Assembly: GCA_023639215.1 (NCBI GenBank)
Contig: CP097899.1
Location: forward strand, 3,592,001 to 3,656,000
Reading direction: 5' to 3'
Length of the DNA stretch: 64,000 nt
Source of the DNA: Candidatus Pristimantibacillus lignocellulolyticus
GTDB taxonomy: Bacteria > Bacillota > Bacilli > Paenibacillales > Paenibacillaceae
The position numbers and the translations under genes were made by a program. Positions 25,907 to 34,744 of the stretch are shown in pieces. Within the stretch, counting starts at the first letter, position 1; the number at the start of each line of letters is the position of its first letter. Under the pieces are notes generated by a model. It searched no databases. It saw only the letters and a program-made list of their open reading frames with translations, and was not told the DNA's origin.

Positions 25907-26689
25907 ATGAAGGACGGATTTTATAGTCATTTCCATCCTGAAGAGAAGCCATTTGTTGATCGCGCACAAGAATGGATAGAACGGTCCGCTGAGCTACATG
26001 AGCTTAGACGGACCGATTTTTTAGATCCGAGACAACAATTTATTGTGACAACGATAGCTAATCGGATAGGATCAGTAAATATTAAATTCGATGGTGGTTA
26101 CGATGATGCAGAACGTAAGCGTGCGATTATCGTACCAGATTACCGCGATGTGGAATACGAAGATGCAGATTTGAAAGTTCTTCAAGTCACTAGCCAAAGC
26201 GATAAGTTTCATGAATTAGATCATGGGGATTTCCTTGGAGCTTTAATTGGGCTCGGAATTAAGCGAGATCGAGTAGGAGATATTCATCAACATGATGATT
26301 TCTGTCATATCGTTGTTACATCAGAAATGGCACAATTCCTTGATATTGGTTTTAGGCAAGTACATCGCCTAAATGTATTAACGGATATCATCTCGATTGA
26401 ACAACTACAACCTGTCGTGGCTAAGTTCGAGGAGTTGAGCTTTACTGTTGCATCTCTAAGATTAGACGGTATTGCTAGCGATGCTTACCGTGTAAGTCGA
26501 ACTAAAATCGTTGATCCAATTAAGGCCGGTCGTTGCCGGGTAAATTGGCGAACAGAGGAAGATCCATCTAAGCAATTGAAAGAAGGCGACGTAGTTTCGA
26601 TTAAAGGTATGGGTAGATTTAAAGTTGCTGAAGTTGATGGTGTAACTAAAAAGGGCAGAATTCGCGTGAAAATCAGTAAATTTATTTAG
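25907..26689 (+). CDS. ylmH: RNA-binding protein YlmH, S4 domain
   Basis: A 260-residue protein with an N-terminal YlmH domain and a C-terminal S4 RNA-binding domain (about 180-255: VASLRLDGIASDAYRVSRTK, VNWRTEEDPSKQLKEGD). B. subtilis YlmH is implicated in cell division and in clearing stalled ribosomal complexes. ATG 25907 lies 6 nt after AAAGGTGA (25893-25900). It follows ylmG closely; divIVA comes 95 bp later. Confidence 0.88.
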   Translation: MKDGFYSHFHPEEKPFVDRAQEWIERSAELHELRRTDFLDPRQQFIVTTIANRIGSVNIKFDGGYDDAERKRAIIVPDYRDVEYEDADLKVLQVTSQSDKFHELDHGDFLGALIGLGIKRDRVGDIHQHDDFCHIVVTSEMAQFLDIGFRQVHRLNVLTDIISIEQLQPVVAKFEELSFTVASLRLDGIASDAYRVSRTKIVDPIKAGRCRVNWRTEEDPSKQLKEGDVVSIKGMGRFKVAEVDGVTKKGRIRVKISKFI

Positions 26690-26784
26690 AGAATTTGCAG
26701 GAAATTGCTTATCGTTGTCGAATATGGTTTCATACATAGTTAGACAGTTTGGTTTGATTAGAAATGACCATAGGAGGTGCTCCA

Positions 26785-27273
26785 ATGCCATTGACACCAT
26801 TGGACATACATAATAAAGAGTTTTCACGTAGACTTCGTGGATATGACGAGGATGAAGTAAATGAATTCTTGGACCTAGTTATTAAAGATTATGAAGCACT
26901 TATCCGTGAAAATAAAGAAATGCAAAATCAAATGCTTACTTTGCAAGAGCGTTTGAATCATTTCTCTAATATTGAGGATACGTTAAGCAAAACGATTATT
27001 GTCGCACAAGAGGCTGCAGATGAAGTTCGAAGTAATGCGAAGAAAGAAGCTCAATTGATCGTGAAAGAAGCCGAGAAAAATGCTGATCGAATCGTAAATG
27101 AGTCTTTGAACAAATCACGTAAAGTTTCACTTGAAGTGGATGAACTGAAAAAACAAGCATCTATCTATCGCGCAAGATTCCGTACGCTAGTTGAAGCTCA
27201 ATTAGAGTTGTTAGCAGAAGAATCATGGGATACGCTTAAATCAGATCGCCCTGAACCTGTTGTTCACGAATAG
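26785..27273 (+). CDS. divIVA: cell division initiation/polar scaffold protein DivIVA
   Basis: DivIVA binds negatively curved membrane at poles and septa. The 162 residues begin with the lipid-binding domain (PLTPLDIHNKEFSRRLRGYD, EDEVNEFLDLV) followed by a long coiled coil of A/E/K/N repeats up to about residue 150. ATG 26785 is 6 nt from TAGGAGGTG. The tail (SDRPEPVVHE) is short and acidic. It lies upstream of ileS as in B. subtilis. Confidence 0.94.
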   Translation: MPLTPLDIHNKEFSRRLRGYDEDEVNEFLDLVIKDYEALIRENKEMQNQMLTLQERLNHFSNIEDTLSKTIIVAQEAADEVRSNAKKEAQLIVKEAEKNADRIVNESLNKSRKVSLEVDELKKQASIYRARFRTLVEAQLELLAEESWDTLKSDRPEPVVHE

Positions 27274-27358
27274 AGTTAGCTAGTAATGACCATACTTAGG
27301 GATAGTTAATTAATATCTTTATGAATGACATATCTAGAAAACCTTTAGCATATTTCAA

Positions 27359-27387
27359 TTGACATTATGCTATCAATCAGCTATAAA
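27359..27387 (+). promoter_or_regulatory. SigA promoter for ileS
   Basis: TTGACA (27359-27364) and TATAAA (27382-27387) are 17 bp apart. A second TATAAT (27394-27399) is too far from this -35 to pair with it. The transcript would start before the T-box leader. Confidence 0.75.
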
Positions 27388-27409
27388 TATTGTTATAATC
27401 ATTGATATT

Positions 27410-27713
27410 TATATTTGCAATTCGATGACGAGAACACGTTCATGTATGTACTGCCTCAGAGAGCCGATGGTTGGTGAAATTCGGTGCACGGACATAGATG
27501 GAATATCATCTCCGAGAAGCTATCCTGAACCTTATCTATCGATAAGTAATAAGGGTAGACGGGTTTTCCTCCGATATAAGGAATACGAATCAAGTATTCG
27601 TACCAAAGTGTCGTTCTGATCATTTATGCGCAAGTATAATCGTTTCAGAGCGGAACAAGGGTGGTAACGCGACTAACCTCGTCCCTTTCCATAGGGATGA
27701 GGTTTATTTTTTG
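27410..27713 (+). promoter_or_regulatory. T-box riboswitch (tRNA-Ile) with terminator, before ileS
   Basis: The T-box sequence AACAAGGGTGGTAACGCG is at 27654-27671. Stem I lies around 27420-27520 (GATGACGAGAACACG, AGAGAGCCGATGGTTGG, GGAATATCATCTCCGAG), with ATC as the likely isoleucine specifier. The terminator CCTCGTCCCT/AGGGATGAGG plus T-run is at 27677-27713. Uncharged tRNA-Ile stabilises the antiterminator and turns on ileS. An 86-codon ORF across this region is a chance ORF. Confidence 0.92.
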
Positions 27714-27743
27714 TTTTTTGAGAATGAGAGGAGCTGTTCAAGT

Positions 27744-30700
27744 ATGCAACGCGTAGACGTTAAAGAACGTGCACGTACTCGTGAGTTACGTGTATTAGCA
27801 CAATGGCAAGAGCAAGATACTTTTAAGAAATCAATCGAAAATCGTGAAGGTAAACCGAATTTCGTATTTTATGAAGGACCTCCAACAGCGAATGGTAAGC
27901 CGCATATCGGTCATGTTCTAGGACGAGTAATCAAAGACTTTATTTGTCGTTACCGTACGATGTCTGGATATCGTGTCATCCGTAAAGCAGGCTGGGATAC
28001 ACATGGTCTACCTGTAGAACTTGGAGTTGAAAAAGAACTTGGTATTTCTGGGAAACAGGAGATTGAAGCATACGGTGTTGAGAAATTTATTACGAAATGT
28101 AAAGCCAGCGTATTTGAATATGAGAAGCAATGGCGTGAATTAACAGAAGCGATTGGTTACTGGACAGATATGGATAATCCATACATTACACTTGATAACA
28201 AATATATTGAAAGTGTATGGCATATTCTTTCCAAAATTCATGAAAAAGGGCTATTGTATCGTGGACACCGTGTAAGTCCTTATTGCCCATGTTGTCAAAC
28301 AACATTAAGCTCTCATGAAGTAGCACAAGGCTATGAAGATGTGAAGGATTTGAGTGCGACTGCTAAGTTTAAGCTGACGGATAGCGACGAATTTATTCTA
28401 GCCTGGACTACAACACCTTGGACATTGCCTGCCAATGTAGCGTTAGCAGTTAATCCAGAGCTTGATTATGTTCGCGTAGCTAAAGATGGCGAAGTGTATA
28501 TCGTTGCAGCCAACCTAGTTGAATCAGTTATGAAAGAAGATTTCAAAGTGCTTAGCACATTGAAAGGAAGTGAGCTAGTAGGTCGTAGCTACTTACCTCC
28601 GTTCAACTATGTATCAATCGAAAAAGGTCATTTAGTAATTCCAGGTGACTTTGTAAGTGACTCTAGCGGTACCGGTATCGTTCATATCGCACCTGCTCAT
28701 GGTGAAGATGATTACCGTGTTGCCCGTGCTAATGGTATAAGTATGTTAGCAGTAGTAAACAATGCAGGACGTTACATCGACGAGATTACTGATCTAGCTG
28801 GTCGCTTCGTTAAAGATTGCGATGTAGATATCGTGAAAATGCTAAGTGAAAAAGGACTATTGTTCTCTAAAGAACGTTATGAACATAGCTATCCATTCTG
28901 CTGGCGTTGTAAGTCTCCACTTCTGTACTATGCAACAGAAAGCTGGTTTATCGAAACAACTGCTGTAAAAGATCAATTGATTGCTAACAATGCTGGAGTA
29001 GAATGGTATCCAGGCCACCTTCGTGAAGGACGCTTTGGTAAGTTCCTTGAGGATCTAGTCGACTGGAATATTAGTCGTAATCGTTACTGGGGTACTCCAC
29101 TGAACGTATGGATTTGTGAAGAGACTGGCAAGCAATATGCGCCAAGTAGCATCGCTGATCTACGCGCGCGTGCTGTAGACTTCGTACCAGAAGATATTGA
29201 ACTACACAAACCTTATGTAGATGAGATTTTACTGAAGAGCCCATTTGCTGAAGGTGCAGTAATGAGACGTACTTCTGAAGTTATTGATGTATGGTTCGAC
29301 AGCGGTTCTATGCCGTTTGCACAACAACATTATCCATTTGGCGACAATGCGAAATTCGAAGATCAATATCCTGCTGATATTATTTGTGAAGGAATTGACC
29401 AAACTCGCGGGTGGTTCTATAGCTTATTAGCAGTTTCTACGCTCTTCAATGGTAAAGCGCCATATAAAGCAGTTCTTTCTACAGGTCATATTCTTGATGA
29501 GAATGGGCAAAAAATGTCCAAATCTAAAGGAAATGTTATCGATCCATGGGAAATCATCGAAGAATTTGGTACAGATGCATTCCGTTGGGCTTTGCTTGCA
29601 GACAGCGCCCCTTGGAATAGTAAACGTTTCTCTAAAGGTATTGTAGCTGAAGCGAAATCTAAAGTTATTGATACAATTGTAAATACTCATGCATTCTATG
29701 CGTTATATGCTTCTATTGATGGTTTCAATCATGAAGAGCATGCAACAGTAGCATCTACGAATAAATTAGATCGTTGGGTTATTTCTCGTCTAAACACGCT
29801 AATTAAAACGGTATCTAAAGGACTTGAAGTTAATGACTTCTTAAATCCTGCAAGATCAATTGAAGTATTCGTTGATGAATTGAGTAACTGGTATATTCGT
29901 CGTTCGCGTGATCGTTTCTGGGGAAGTGGTCTTACAGAAGATAAAGTAGCGGCTTATCAAACATTACGTCATGTTCTTCTTACACTATCTCAAGTGATCG
30001 CACCATATACACCGTTACTTGCTGAAGATGTATGGGGCAATCTTGGTGGCGTAGAAAGTGTTCATCTTGGAGATTATCCGGTAGCAGATGAAAGCCTAAT
30101 TGATACAGAGCTTGAGCGCGATATGGAAAGCTCGAAAGTCATCGTGGAGCTTGCGCGAAATGTTCGTAACGAAACGGGTATCAAAACTCGTCAACCACTT
30201 TCTGAGCTAATCGTTTCTCTAGATCGTGAATTTGAAGTGACTTCTTATGAAGACATTATTAAAGACGAGATCAATGTTAAAAATATTGTTGTCCAAAATT
30301 CTGACAGCGGCTTTGTAGATTTCAGTTTGAAATTGAATCTTAAAGTAGCGGGACGTAAATTTGGTAAACAAGTTTCTCCGATTCAGAATACACTTAAAGA
30401 AATGTCTGCTGAAGAAACGCGTGCTATCGTTAATAGTGGTAACTATACGTTCACGACAGAAGAAGGCGAGACTTTAGAAGTTACACTTGATGAATTGCTT
30501 GTTGAGAAAAAAGCAAAATCAGGATTCGCTTCCGCTTCTGGTAATGGTGTGACTGTAGCGCTTAATACAGACATTACGGAAGAGCTAGAACAAGAGGGTT
30601 GGGTTCGTGAAGTTATTCGCGCGGTGCAAGATACTCGTAAGAAGTTAGACCTTCCAATTGAAAAACGTATCGATCTAGTATTGCATGTTGATCATGATTT

Positions 30701-30836
30701 GCAATCTGCTTTACAGAGATTTGATCAGTTGCTGCAAGAAAATCTTCTTGTTCAATCTGTTTCATTTGCTGAAAAAGCGGGTATGGAGATTGTACAACTC
30801 GGCGATAAATCGATAGGCATTTTCATTAACAAATAA
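27744..30836 (+). CDS. ileS: isoleucine--tRNA ligase, IleS2-type
   Basis: A class I aminoacyl-tRNA synthetase that charges tRNA-Ile, with an editing domain. At 1030 residues it is about 110 longer than B. subtilis IleS. The HIGH motif is PHIGHVLG (His about 54), and KMSKS is at about 590-594. FYEGPPTANGKPHIGH, AGWDTHGLPVELGVEKELGI (part) and DVWFDSGSMPFAQQHYPF are of the eukaryote-like IleS2 type, which is associated with low mupirocin sensitivity. ATG 27744 is 10 nt from AGAGGAG; the upstream in-frame start at 27711 lies in the T-box terminator. It sits at the standard divIVA-ileS locus under a T-box. Confidence 0.95.
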   Translation: MQRVDVKERARTRELRVLAQWQEQDTFKKSIENREGKPNFVFYEGPPTANGKPHIGHVLGRVIKDFICRYRTMSGYRVIRKAGWDTHGLPVELGVEKELGISGKQEIEAYGVEKFITKCKASVFEYEKQWRELTEAIGYWTDMDNPYITLDNKYIESVWHILSKIHEKGLLYRGHRVSPYCPCCQTTLSSHEVAQGYEDVKDLSATAKFKLTDSDEFILAWTTTPWTLPANVALAVNPELDYVRVAKDGEVYIVAANLVESVMKEDFKVLSTLKGSELVGRSYLPPFNYVSIEKGHLVIPGDFVSDSSGTGIVHIAPAHGEDDYRVARANGISMLAVVNNAGRYIDEITDLAGRFVKDCDVDIVKMLSEKGLLFSKERYEHSYPFCWRCKSPLLYYATESWFIETTAVKDQLIANNAGVEWYPGHLREGRFGKFLEDLVDWNISRNRYWGTPLNVWICEETGKQYAPSSIADLRARAVDFVPEDIELHKPYVDEILLKSPFAEGAVMRRTSEVIDVWFDSGSMPFAQQHYPFGDNAKFEDQYPADIICEGIDQTRGWFYSLLAVSTLFNGKAPYKAVLSTGHILDENGQKMSKSKGNVIDPWEIIEEFGTDAFRWALLADSAPWNSKRFSKGIVAEAKSKVIDTIVNTHAFYALYASIDGFNHEEHATVASTNKLDRWVISRLNTLIKTVSKGLEVNDFLNPARSIEVFVDELSNWYIRRSRDRFWGSGLTEDKVAAYQTLRHVLLTLSQVIAPYTPLLAEDVWGNLGGVESVHLGDYPVADESLIDTELERDMESSKVIVELARNVRNETGIKTRQPLSELIVSLDREFEVTSYEDIIKDEINVKNIVVQNSDSGFVDFSLKLNLKVAGRKFGKQVSPIQNTLKEMSAEETRAIVNSGNYTFTTEEGETLEVTLDELLVEKKAKSGFASASGNGVTVALNTDITEELEQEGWVREVIRAVQDTRKKLDLPIEKRIDLVLHVDHDLQSALQRFDQLLQENLLVQSVSFAEKAGMEIVQLGDKSIGIFINK

Positions 30837-30849
30837 GGACATATTAATA

Positions 30850-30884
30850 AAAGCCCGCGTGCCTAGGTGGCTAGCGGGCTTTAT
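30850..30884 (+). terminator. Rho-independent terminator after ileS
   Basis: AAAGCCCGC pairs with GCGGGCTTT around a 15-nt loop, followed by ATTAT. It lies 13 bp after the ileS stop. Family A repeats start immediately after it. Confidence 0.8.
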
Positions 30885-30890
30885 TATAAG

Positions 30891-31661
30891 GTAGTTCAAA
30901 ACGTCCACTTGTGATCATGATGAATTGCGTTGTAGCTTATTCAACTACGAAGCTGGCATTCATCGAAAGCCTGCGATGCTCGTGTACCAAGTACGTACAC
31001 TGTGCTTCTCATTTCCTAGCTTCATGTCACCTTCTTGATGCTGACAAGCGAACATTTTAAACTTTTATTGTAAGGTAGTTCAAAACGTCCACTTGTGATC
31101 ATGATGAATCGCGTTGTAGCTTATTCAACTACGAAGCTGGCATTCATCGAAAGCCTGCGATGCTCGTGTACCAAGTACGTACACTGTGCTTCTCATTTCC
31201 TAGCTTCAGGTCACCTTCTTGATGCTGACAAGCGAACATTTTAAACTTTTATTGTAAGGTAGTTCAAAACGTCCACTTGTGATCATGATGAATCGCGTTG
31301 TAGCTTATTCAACTACGAAGCTGGCATTCATCGGAAGCCTGCGATGCTCGTGTACCAAGTACGTCCACTGTGCTTCTCATTTCCTAGCTTCATGTCACTT
31401 CTTGATGCTGACAAGCGAACATTTTAAACTTTTATTGTAAGGTAGTTCAAAACGTCCACTTGTGATCATGATGAATCGCGTTGTAGCTTATTCAACTACG
31501 AAGCTGGCATTCATCGAAAGCCTGCGATGCTCGTGTACCAAGTACGTACACTGTGCTTCTCATTTCCTAGCTTCAGGTCACCTTCTTGATGCTGACAAGC
31601 GAACGTTTTAAACTTTTATTGTAAGGTAGTTCAAAACGTCCACTTGTGATCATGATGAATT
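30891..31661 (+). repeat. family A tandem array: four full 183-184-bp units and a truncated fifth
   Basis: Units starting with GTAGTTCAAAACGTCCACTT lie at 30891, 31075, 31259, 31442 and 31626. The fifth ends after CATGATGAATTG. The copies are nearly identical. Each has imperfect terminal inverted repeats (GTTCAAAACGTCCACTTGT against the reverse complement of ACAAGCGAACATTTTAAAC), an inner GAAGCTGG/CCTAGCTTC pair and a CGTGTACCAAGTACGTACAC core. The array fills the 870-bp gap between ileS and the DUF5665 gene. Confidence 0.92.
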
Positions 31662-31706
31662 GATTTTATATAAAATGGAAAAACCGAATGATAAGGAGGA
31701 GTAACA

Positions 31707-32024
31707 ATGACAAAACCTGATGATGATGAGCTATCCAAGTTAAAGCAATCTCTCGATGCAATAGAGGAACGGCTAGTCAAAGTTACGAATGACCTTGAAC
31801 GCACACAAATAGCAGATTACGTAACCCTTATGAATCGACCATTTAAGTTATTATGGCGTAATTTTATGGGTGGAATTGCTAGAGGTGTAGGCTCAGCTGT
31901 TGGATTGGCGTTCTTTGCGACGTTTATTGTTTGGCTGCTTCAAGCATTAGGCGCCCTTAATTTGCCGATTATTGGTGACTACATTGCTGATATCGTAAGA
32001 ATTGTTCAGAAGCAAATAGAATAA
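31707..32024 (+). CDS. DUF5665 domain-containing membrane protein
   Basis: A 105-residue protein of unknown function found in Paenibacillaceae and relatives. The N-terminal half is a charged coiled coil (about 8-45), then a helix (FKLLWRNFMGGIARGVGSAV) leads into one membrane segment (about 60-82). SD AAGGAGGAG precedes ATG 31707. It is convergent with yteA, whose stop is 11 bp away, so mRNA overlap is likely. Confidence 0.85.
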   Translation: MTKPDDDELSKLKQSLDAIEERLVKVTNDLERTQIADYVTLMNRPFKLLWRNFMGGIARGVGSAVGLAFFATFIVWLLQALGALNLPIIGDYIADIVRIVQKQIE

Positions 32025-32035
32025 CTGCAATGAGT

Positions 32036-32731
32036 TTATATTAATTCCAGATCTTCGTCGCCTTCATGAGCTTTCATATACTCTTGATATGCTGCATTAC
32101 GTACAATATGAACATGTGATCCAGTTATATCAGTAGCAACAAAACTTTCTAATGGTTCTACATATCCATGAAGCTCCTCATTGATTTCAGCTGCGAATTC
32201 AGTATCAAGCATTTGTGAGTTTTGAGCCAGATTACTATTTCCGTAGTCCCACAAAGCCTGACTCATATCTTCACCATCGAATCCGGTGTAGTCTTCGTCG
32301 TCGTAGTTGAGTCGAGTAAATGCTAATGGTTCGTATTCGTATTGAGGGTTAGCGACATGGTTTGCATTTGCATGTTGCTGACAGTAAAGTGTCTCGGGTA
32401 TAGCTTCTAATCTTTCTGTATCTATTGCAGATTGACAGGTTACGCAACTTCCGTAATTTCCTGATTCAATTCGGTTCAATGCATCATCAATTTGTGTAAG
32501 TTGACGTAATTGCGCTTGAGCGAAAGACTTATCGCGTTCTTGTTCATATAATTCAGTTGCTTGATCTGCTGGATGGTTATCATACATTGATAATTCAGCA
32601 TCTACATTACTCTGACTACTTATTGGAGATGTTTCAGCGTACGTTTGTTGTTGCTGAATAATACTGTTTTTATCTTCAAGCAAAATAGAACGGAAATGCT
32701 GCAGTTGTTGCGATGTAAGAGTTGATTTCAC
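32036..32731 (-). CDS. yteA: YteA-type TraR/DksA zinc-finger sporulation protein
   Basis: A DksA/TraR C4-type zinc-finger family protein of the YteA (sporulation-associated) kind. A helical N-terminal part (about 1-75) is followed by the finger GSCVTCQSAIDTERLEAIP with YCQQH as second half (C-C-C-H). The acidic C-terminal region contains a YxDxED-rich segment. GTG 32731 (MKSTLTSQQLQHFR) has SD-like GGTGGTG 6 nt upstream; the ATG at 32746 has no SD but remains possible. It is the only leftward gene in this part of the window, facing DUF5665. Confidence 0.82.
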   Translation of the reverse strand: MKSTLTSQQLQHFRSILLEDKNSIIQQQQTYAETSPISSQSNVDAELSMYDNHPADQATELYEQERDKSFAQAQLRQLTQIDDALNRIESGNYGSCVTCQSAIDTERLEAIPETLYCQQHANANHVANPQYEYEPLAFTRLNYDDEDYTGFDGEDMSQALWDYGNSNLAQNSQMLDTEFAAEINEELHGYVEPLESFVATDITGSHVHIVRNAAYQEYMKAHEGDEDLELI

Positions 32732-32895
32732 GTATTGCACCACCATTTCGTTTTATGGAATGGTTATATTGTTTGCTAAATGTATGTATTTCAGTACGAA
32801 CAATCTTTGGGATAAGAGATTATTAACCCCATCTTGAAGAAGTAATGTAAAACTAGATTGTAAAAGTTGGATGTGCTACACTTATTTTGGACAGT

Positions 32896-33047
32896 ACATG
32901 AAAAGTTAGGTTTATTCTTACGAATTAACTTTTCAACCGCAAGAAGTTAAGCCAATGAAGGACATGAAAAGTTTTAGTATATGCTTACGAAGTGACTTTT
33001 CATTTGCAAGAAGTTAAGCCGTTAAAGAACATGAAAAGTTTTAGGAG
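32896..33047 (+). repeat. family B leader repeat before lspA (two units plus terminal segment)
   Basis: ACATGAAAAGTT occurs at 32896, 32962 and 33029, spaced 66 and 67 bp. Each unit continues with TTACGAAGTGACTTTTC (or TTACGAATTAACTTTTC) and GCAAGAAGTTAAGCC. The third copy is only the segment ACATGAAAAGTTTTAGGAG, which is the lspA SD. Within a unit GAAAAGT can pair with ACTTTTC, and ACTTTTC can also pair with the next GAAAAGT. The first 135 bp of the 308-bp gap hold nothing I can name. Confidence 0.85.
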
Positions 33048-33054
33048 TGGGAGA

Positions 33055-33546
33055 ATGCGATTTTATTATTATGTTATTGCAGTAGTCGTTTTGATTTTGG
33101 ATTTTATATCCAAAAAATGGATTGTTAATAATATGAAGATTGGTGATCATTTTAGTGTGATTGGTGATTTCTTTCAAATTACTTCTCATCGAAATCGTGG
33201 CGCAGCATTCGGGATACTGCAAGATCAACGAGTATTTTTCATTATCATTACTATTGTCATTGTTGGAGCAATTATTTGGTATGCTCAATCCGTTCGTAAA
33301 AGTGGAAGTGTATTGTTATTATCTGGATTAGGACTAGTACTTGGTGGCGCTATTGGTAACTTTATTGATCGTGCACGCTTTGGAGAAGTTGTTGACTTCT
33401 TTAAATTTAATTTTGGTAGTTATACATTCCCGATTTTCAATGTTGCAGATTCTGCAATTGTAGTTGGGGTAATTCTTATTATGCTTGATACGCTTCTAAG
33501 CATAAAAGAAGAGCAGAAAGGCAAGGTAGCCGTAGAAAATGAGTAA
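33055..33546 (+). CDS. lspA: lipoprotein signal peptidase LspA
   Basis: The membrane aspartic protease that cleaves the signal peptide of diacylglyceryl-prolipoproteins. The 163 residues show four membrane segments, NRGAAFGI, and the catalytic aspartates in GNFIDRARFGEVVDF and FNVADSAIVVG. ATG 33055 follows GGAGTGGGAG, part of the family B leader; the open frame upstream (32992) is within the leader. It overlaps rluD by 8 bp. It should process the lipoprotein adaptor at 46779. Confidence 0.94.
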   Translation: MRFYYYVIAVVVLILDFISKKWIVNNMKIGDHFSVIGDFFQITSHRNRGAAFGILQDQRVFFIIITIVIVGAIIWYAQSVRKSGSVLLLSGLGLVLGGAIGNFIDRARFGEVVDFFKFNFGSYTFPIFNVADSAIVVGVILIMLDTLLSIKEEQKGKVAVENE

Positions 33547-34480
33547 CATTATAGAACAACAAGAGAATTACGAGTTTATCGCTAATGATGAGGCTCAAGG
33601 AATACGTATCGATAAATTTATAACGGATGCGATTGAAAATGCAGCAATTTCACGTACCCAAGTGCAAGAGTGGATAAAAACAGCTCATGTACAAGTAAAT
33701 GGAGCAATTATTAAAAGTAACTATAAAGTTCAAGAAAACGATACGATAACTGTACGAGTACCAGAAACTCAAGCTTTAGAAATTATAGCTGAAAATATTC
33801 CATTAGAAGTTATTTATGAGGACAGAGATGTCATTGTAATTAATAAGCCTCGTGGTATGGTGGTGCATCCTGCGCCAGGTCATCCTAATGGTACGTTAGT
33901 CAATGCGCTCATGCACCATTGTAAAGATCTCTCGGGTATTAATGGCGTGTTACGTCCGGGTATTGTCCATCGTATTGATCGTGATACGACAGGATTATTG
34001 ATGGTAGCCAAAAATGATCTAGCACATGTCTCTCTTGCGGAACAATTGAAGGAACATTCGGTTACAAGACGTTACACTGCACTTGTACATGGTAATATGC
34101 CACATGATTCTGGTTCAATAGATGCACCAATTGGACGTGATAGTAACGATCGTAAATTATATACGGTAACGGATGTTAATGCGAAGGATGCCATTACACA
34201 TTTCACAGTGATTGAACGAATTGGTGGGGATTACACAGTTGTTGAGTTACAACTCGAGACTGGTCGTACGCATCAGATTCGTGTGCATATGAAATATATT
34301 GGTTATCCATTAGCTGGTGATCCTGTATATGGACGTAATAAAACAATTCCGTTAAAAGGACAAGCACTTCATGCTGGTATTCTTGGTTTCACGCATCCTC
34401 GCACAGGCGAACGATTACAGTTTGAAGTACCATTGCCGAATGATTTTATTGAAATATTAACGAATTTGCGATCCCGTTAG
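33539..34480 (+). CDS. rluD: RluA-family pseudouridine synthase, RluD-like (YlyB)
   Basis: Isomerises uridines in 23S rRNA. The 313 residues have an N-terminal S4 domain (about 15-75) and a RluA-family catalytic domain with HRIDRDTTGLLMVAK (catalytic Asp), VHPAPGHPNGTLVNAL and ETGRTHQIRVHMKYIGYPLAGD (in part). ATG 33539 lies within lspA; the pair lspA-rluD is conserved in Bacillota. A strong terminator follows. Confidence 0.92.
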   Translation: MSNIIEQQENYEFIANDEAQGIRIDKFITDAIENAAISRTQVQEWIKTAHVQVNGAIIKSNYKVQENDTITVRVPETQALEIIAENIPLEVIYEDRDVIVINKPRGMVVHPAPGHPNGTLVNALMHHCKDLSGINGVLRPGIVHRIDRDTTGLLMVAKNDLAHVSLAEQLKEHSVTRRYTALVHGNMPHDSGSIDAPIGRDSNDRKLYTVTDVNAKDAITHFTVIERIGGDYTVVELQLETGRTHQIRVHMKYIGYPLAGDPVYGRNKTIPLKGQALHAGILGFTHPRTGERLQFEVPLPNDFIEILTNLRSR

Positions 34481-34493
34481 AACGCAAGTGTTC

Positions 34494-34545
34494 AAGACTG
34501 TATACAAACTAGAAGAATTTCTTCTAGTTTGTATACAGTCTTTTT
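34494..34545 (+). terminator. Rho-independent terminator after rluD
   Basis: AAGACTGTATACAAACTAGA pairs with TCTAGTTTGTATACAGTCTT with a short loop, followed by TTTTATTT. The stem is more than 20 bp. Confidence 0.95.
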
Positions 34546-34744
34546 ATTTCAATGTTATATTTTGCGATAAATGATGAAATGTTTTTAATTTAATATATTA
34601 CAAATTATTAGATTTTTCTTGTTCAACAAATATTAAAACCTGCAATATGTACAAACAATTGATTACATTCTGCATTATGTTTTAATTCGATTTACGCTAT
34701 CCTTATACATAACGAAAAGATACGAAAAGGATCGGTGATTGAGT

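Noticed and set aside
27359..27619. 86-codon ORF before ileS
   Set aside because: It lies in the T-box leader; the RNA motifs explain the conservation and there is no SD.
30891..31661. Tandem array read as CRISPR
   Set aside because: The units are 183-184 bp with no short repeat/spacer alternation and no cas genes; they are whole tandem copies of a dispersed element.
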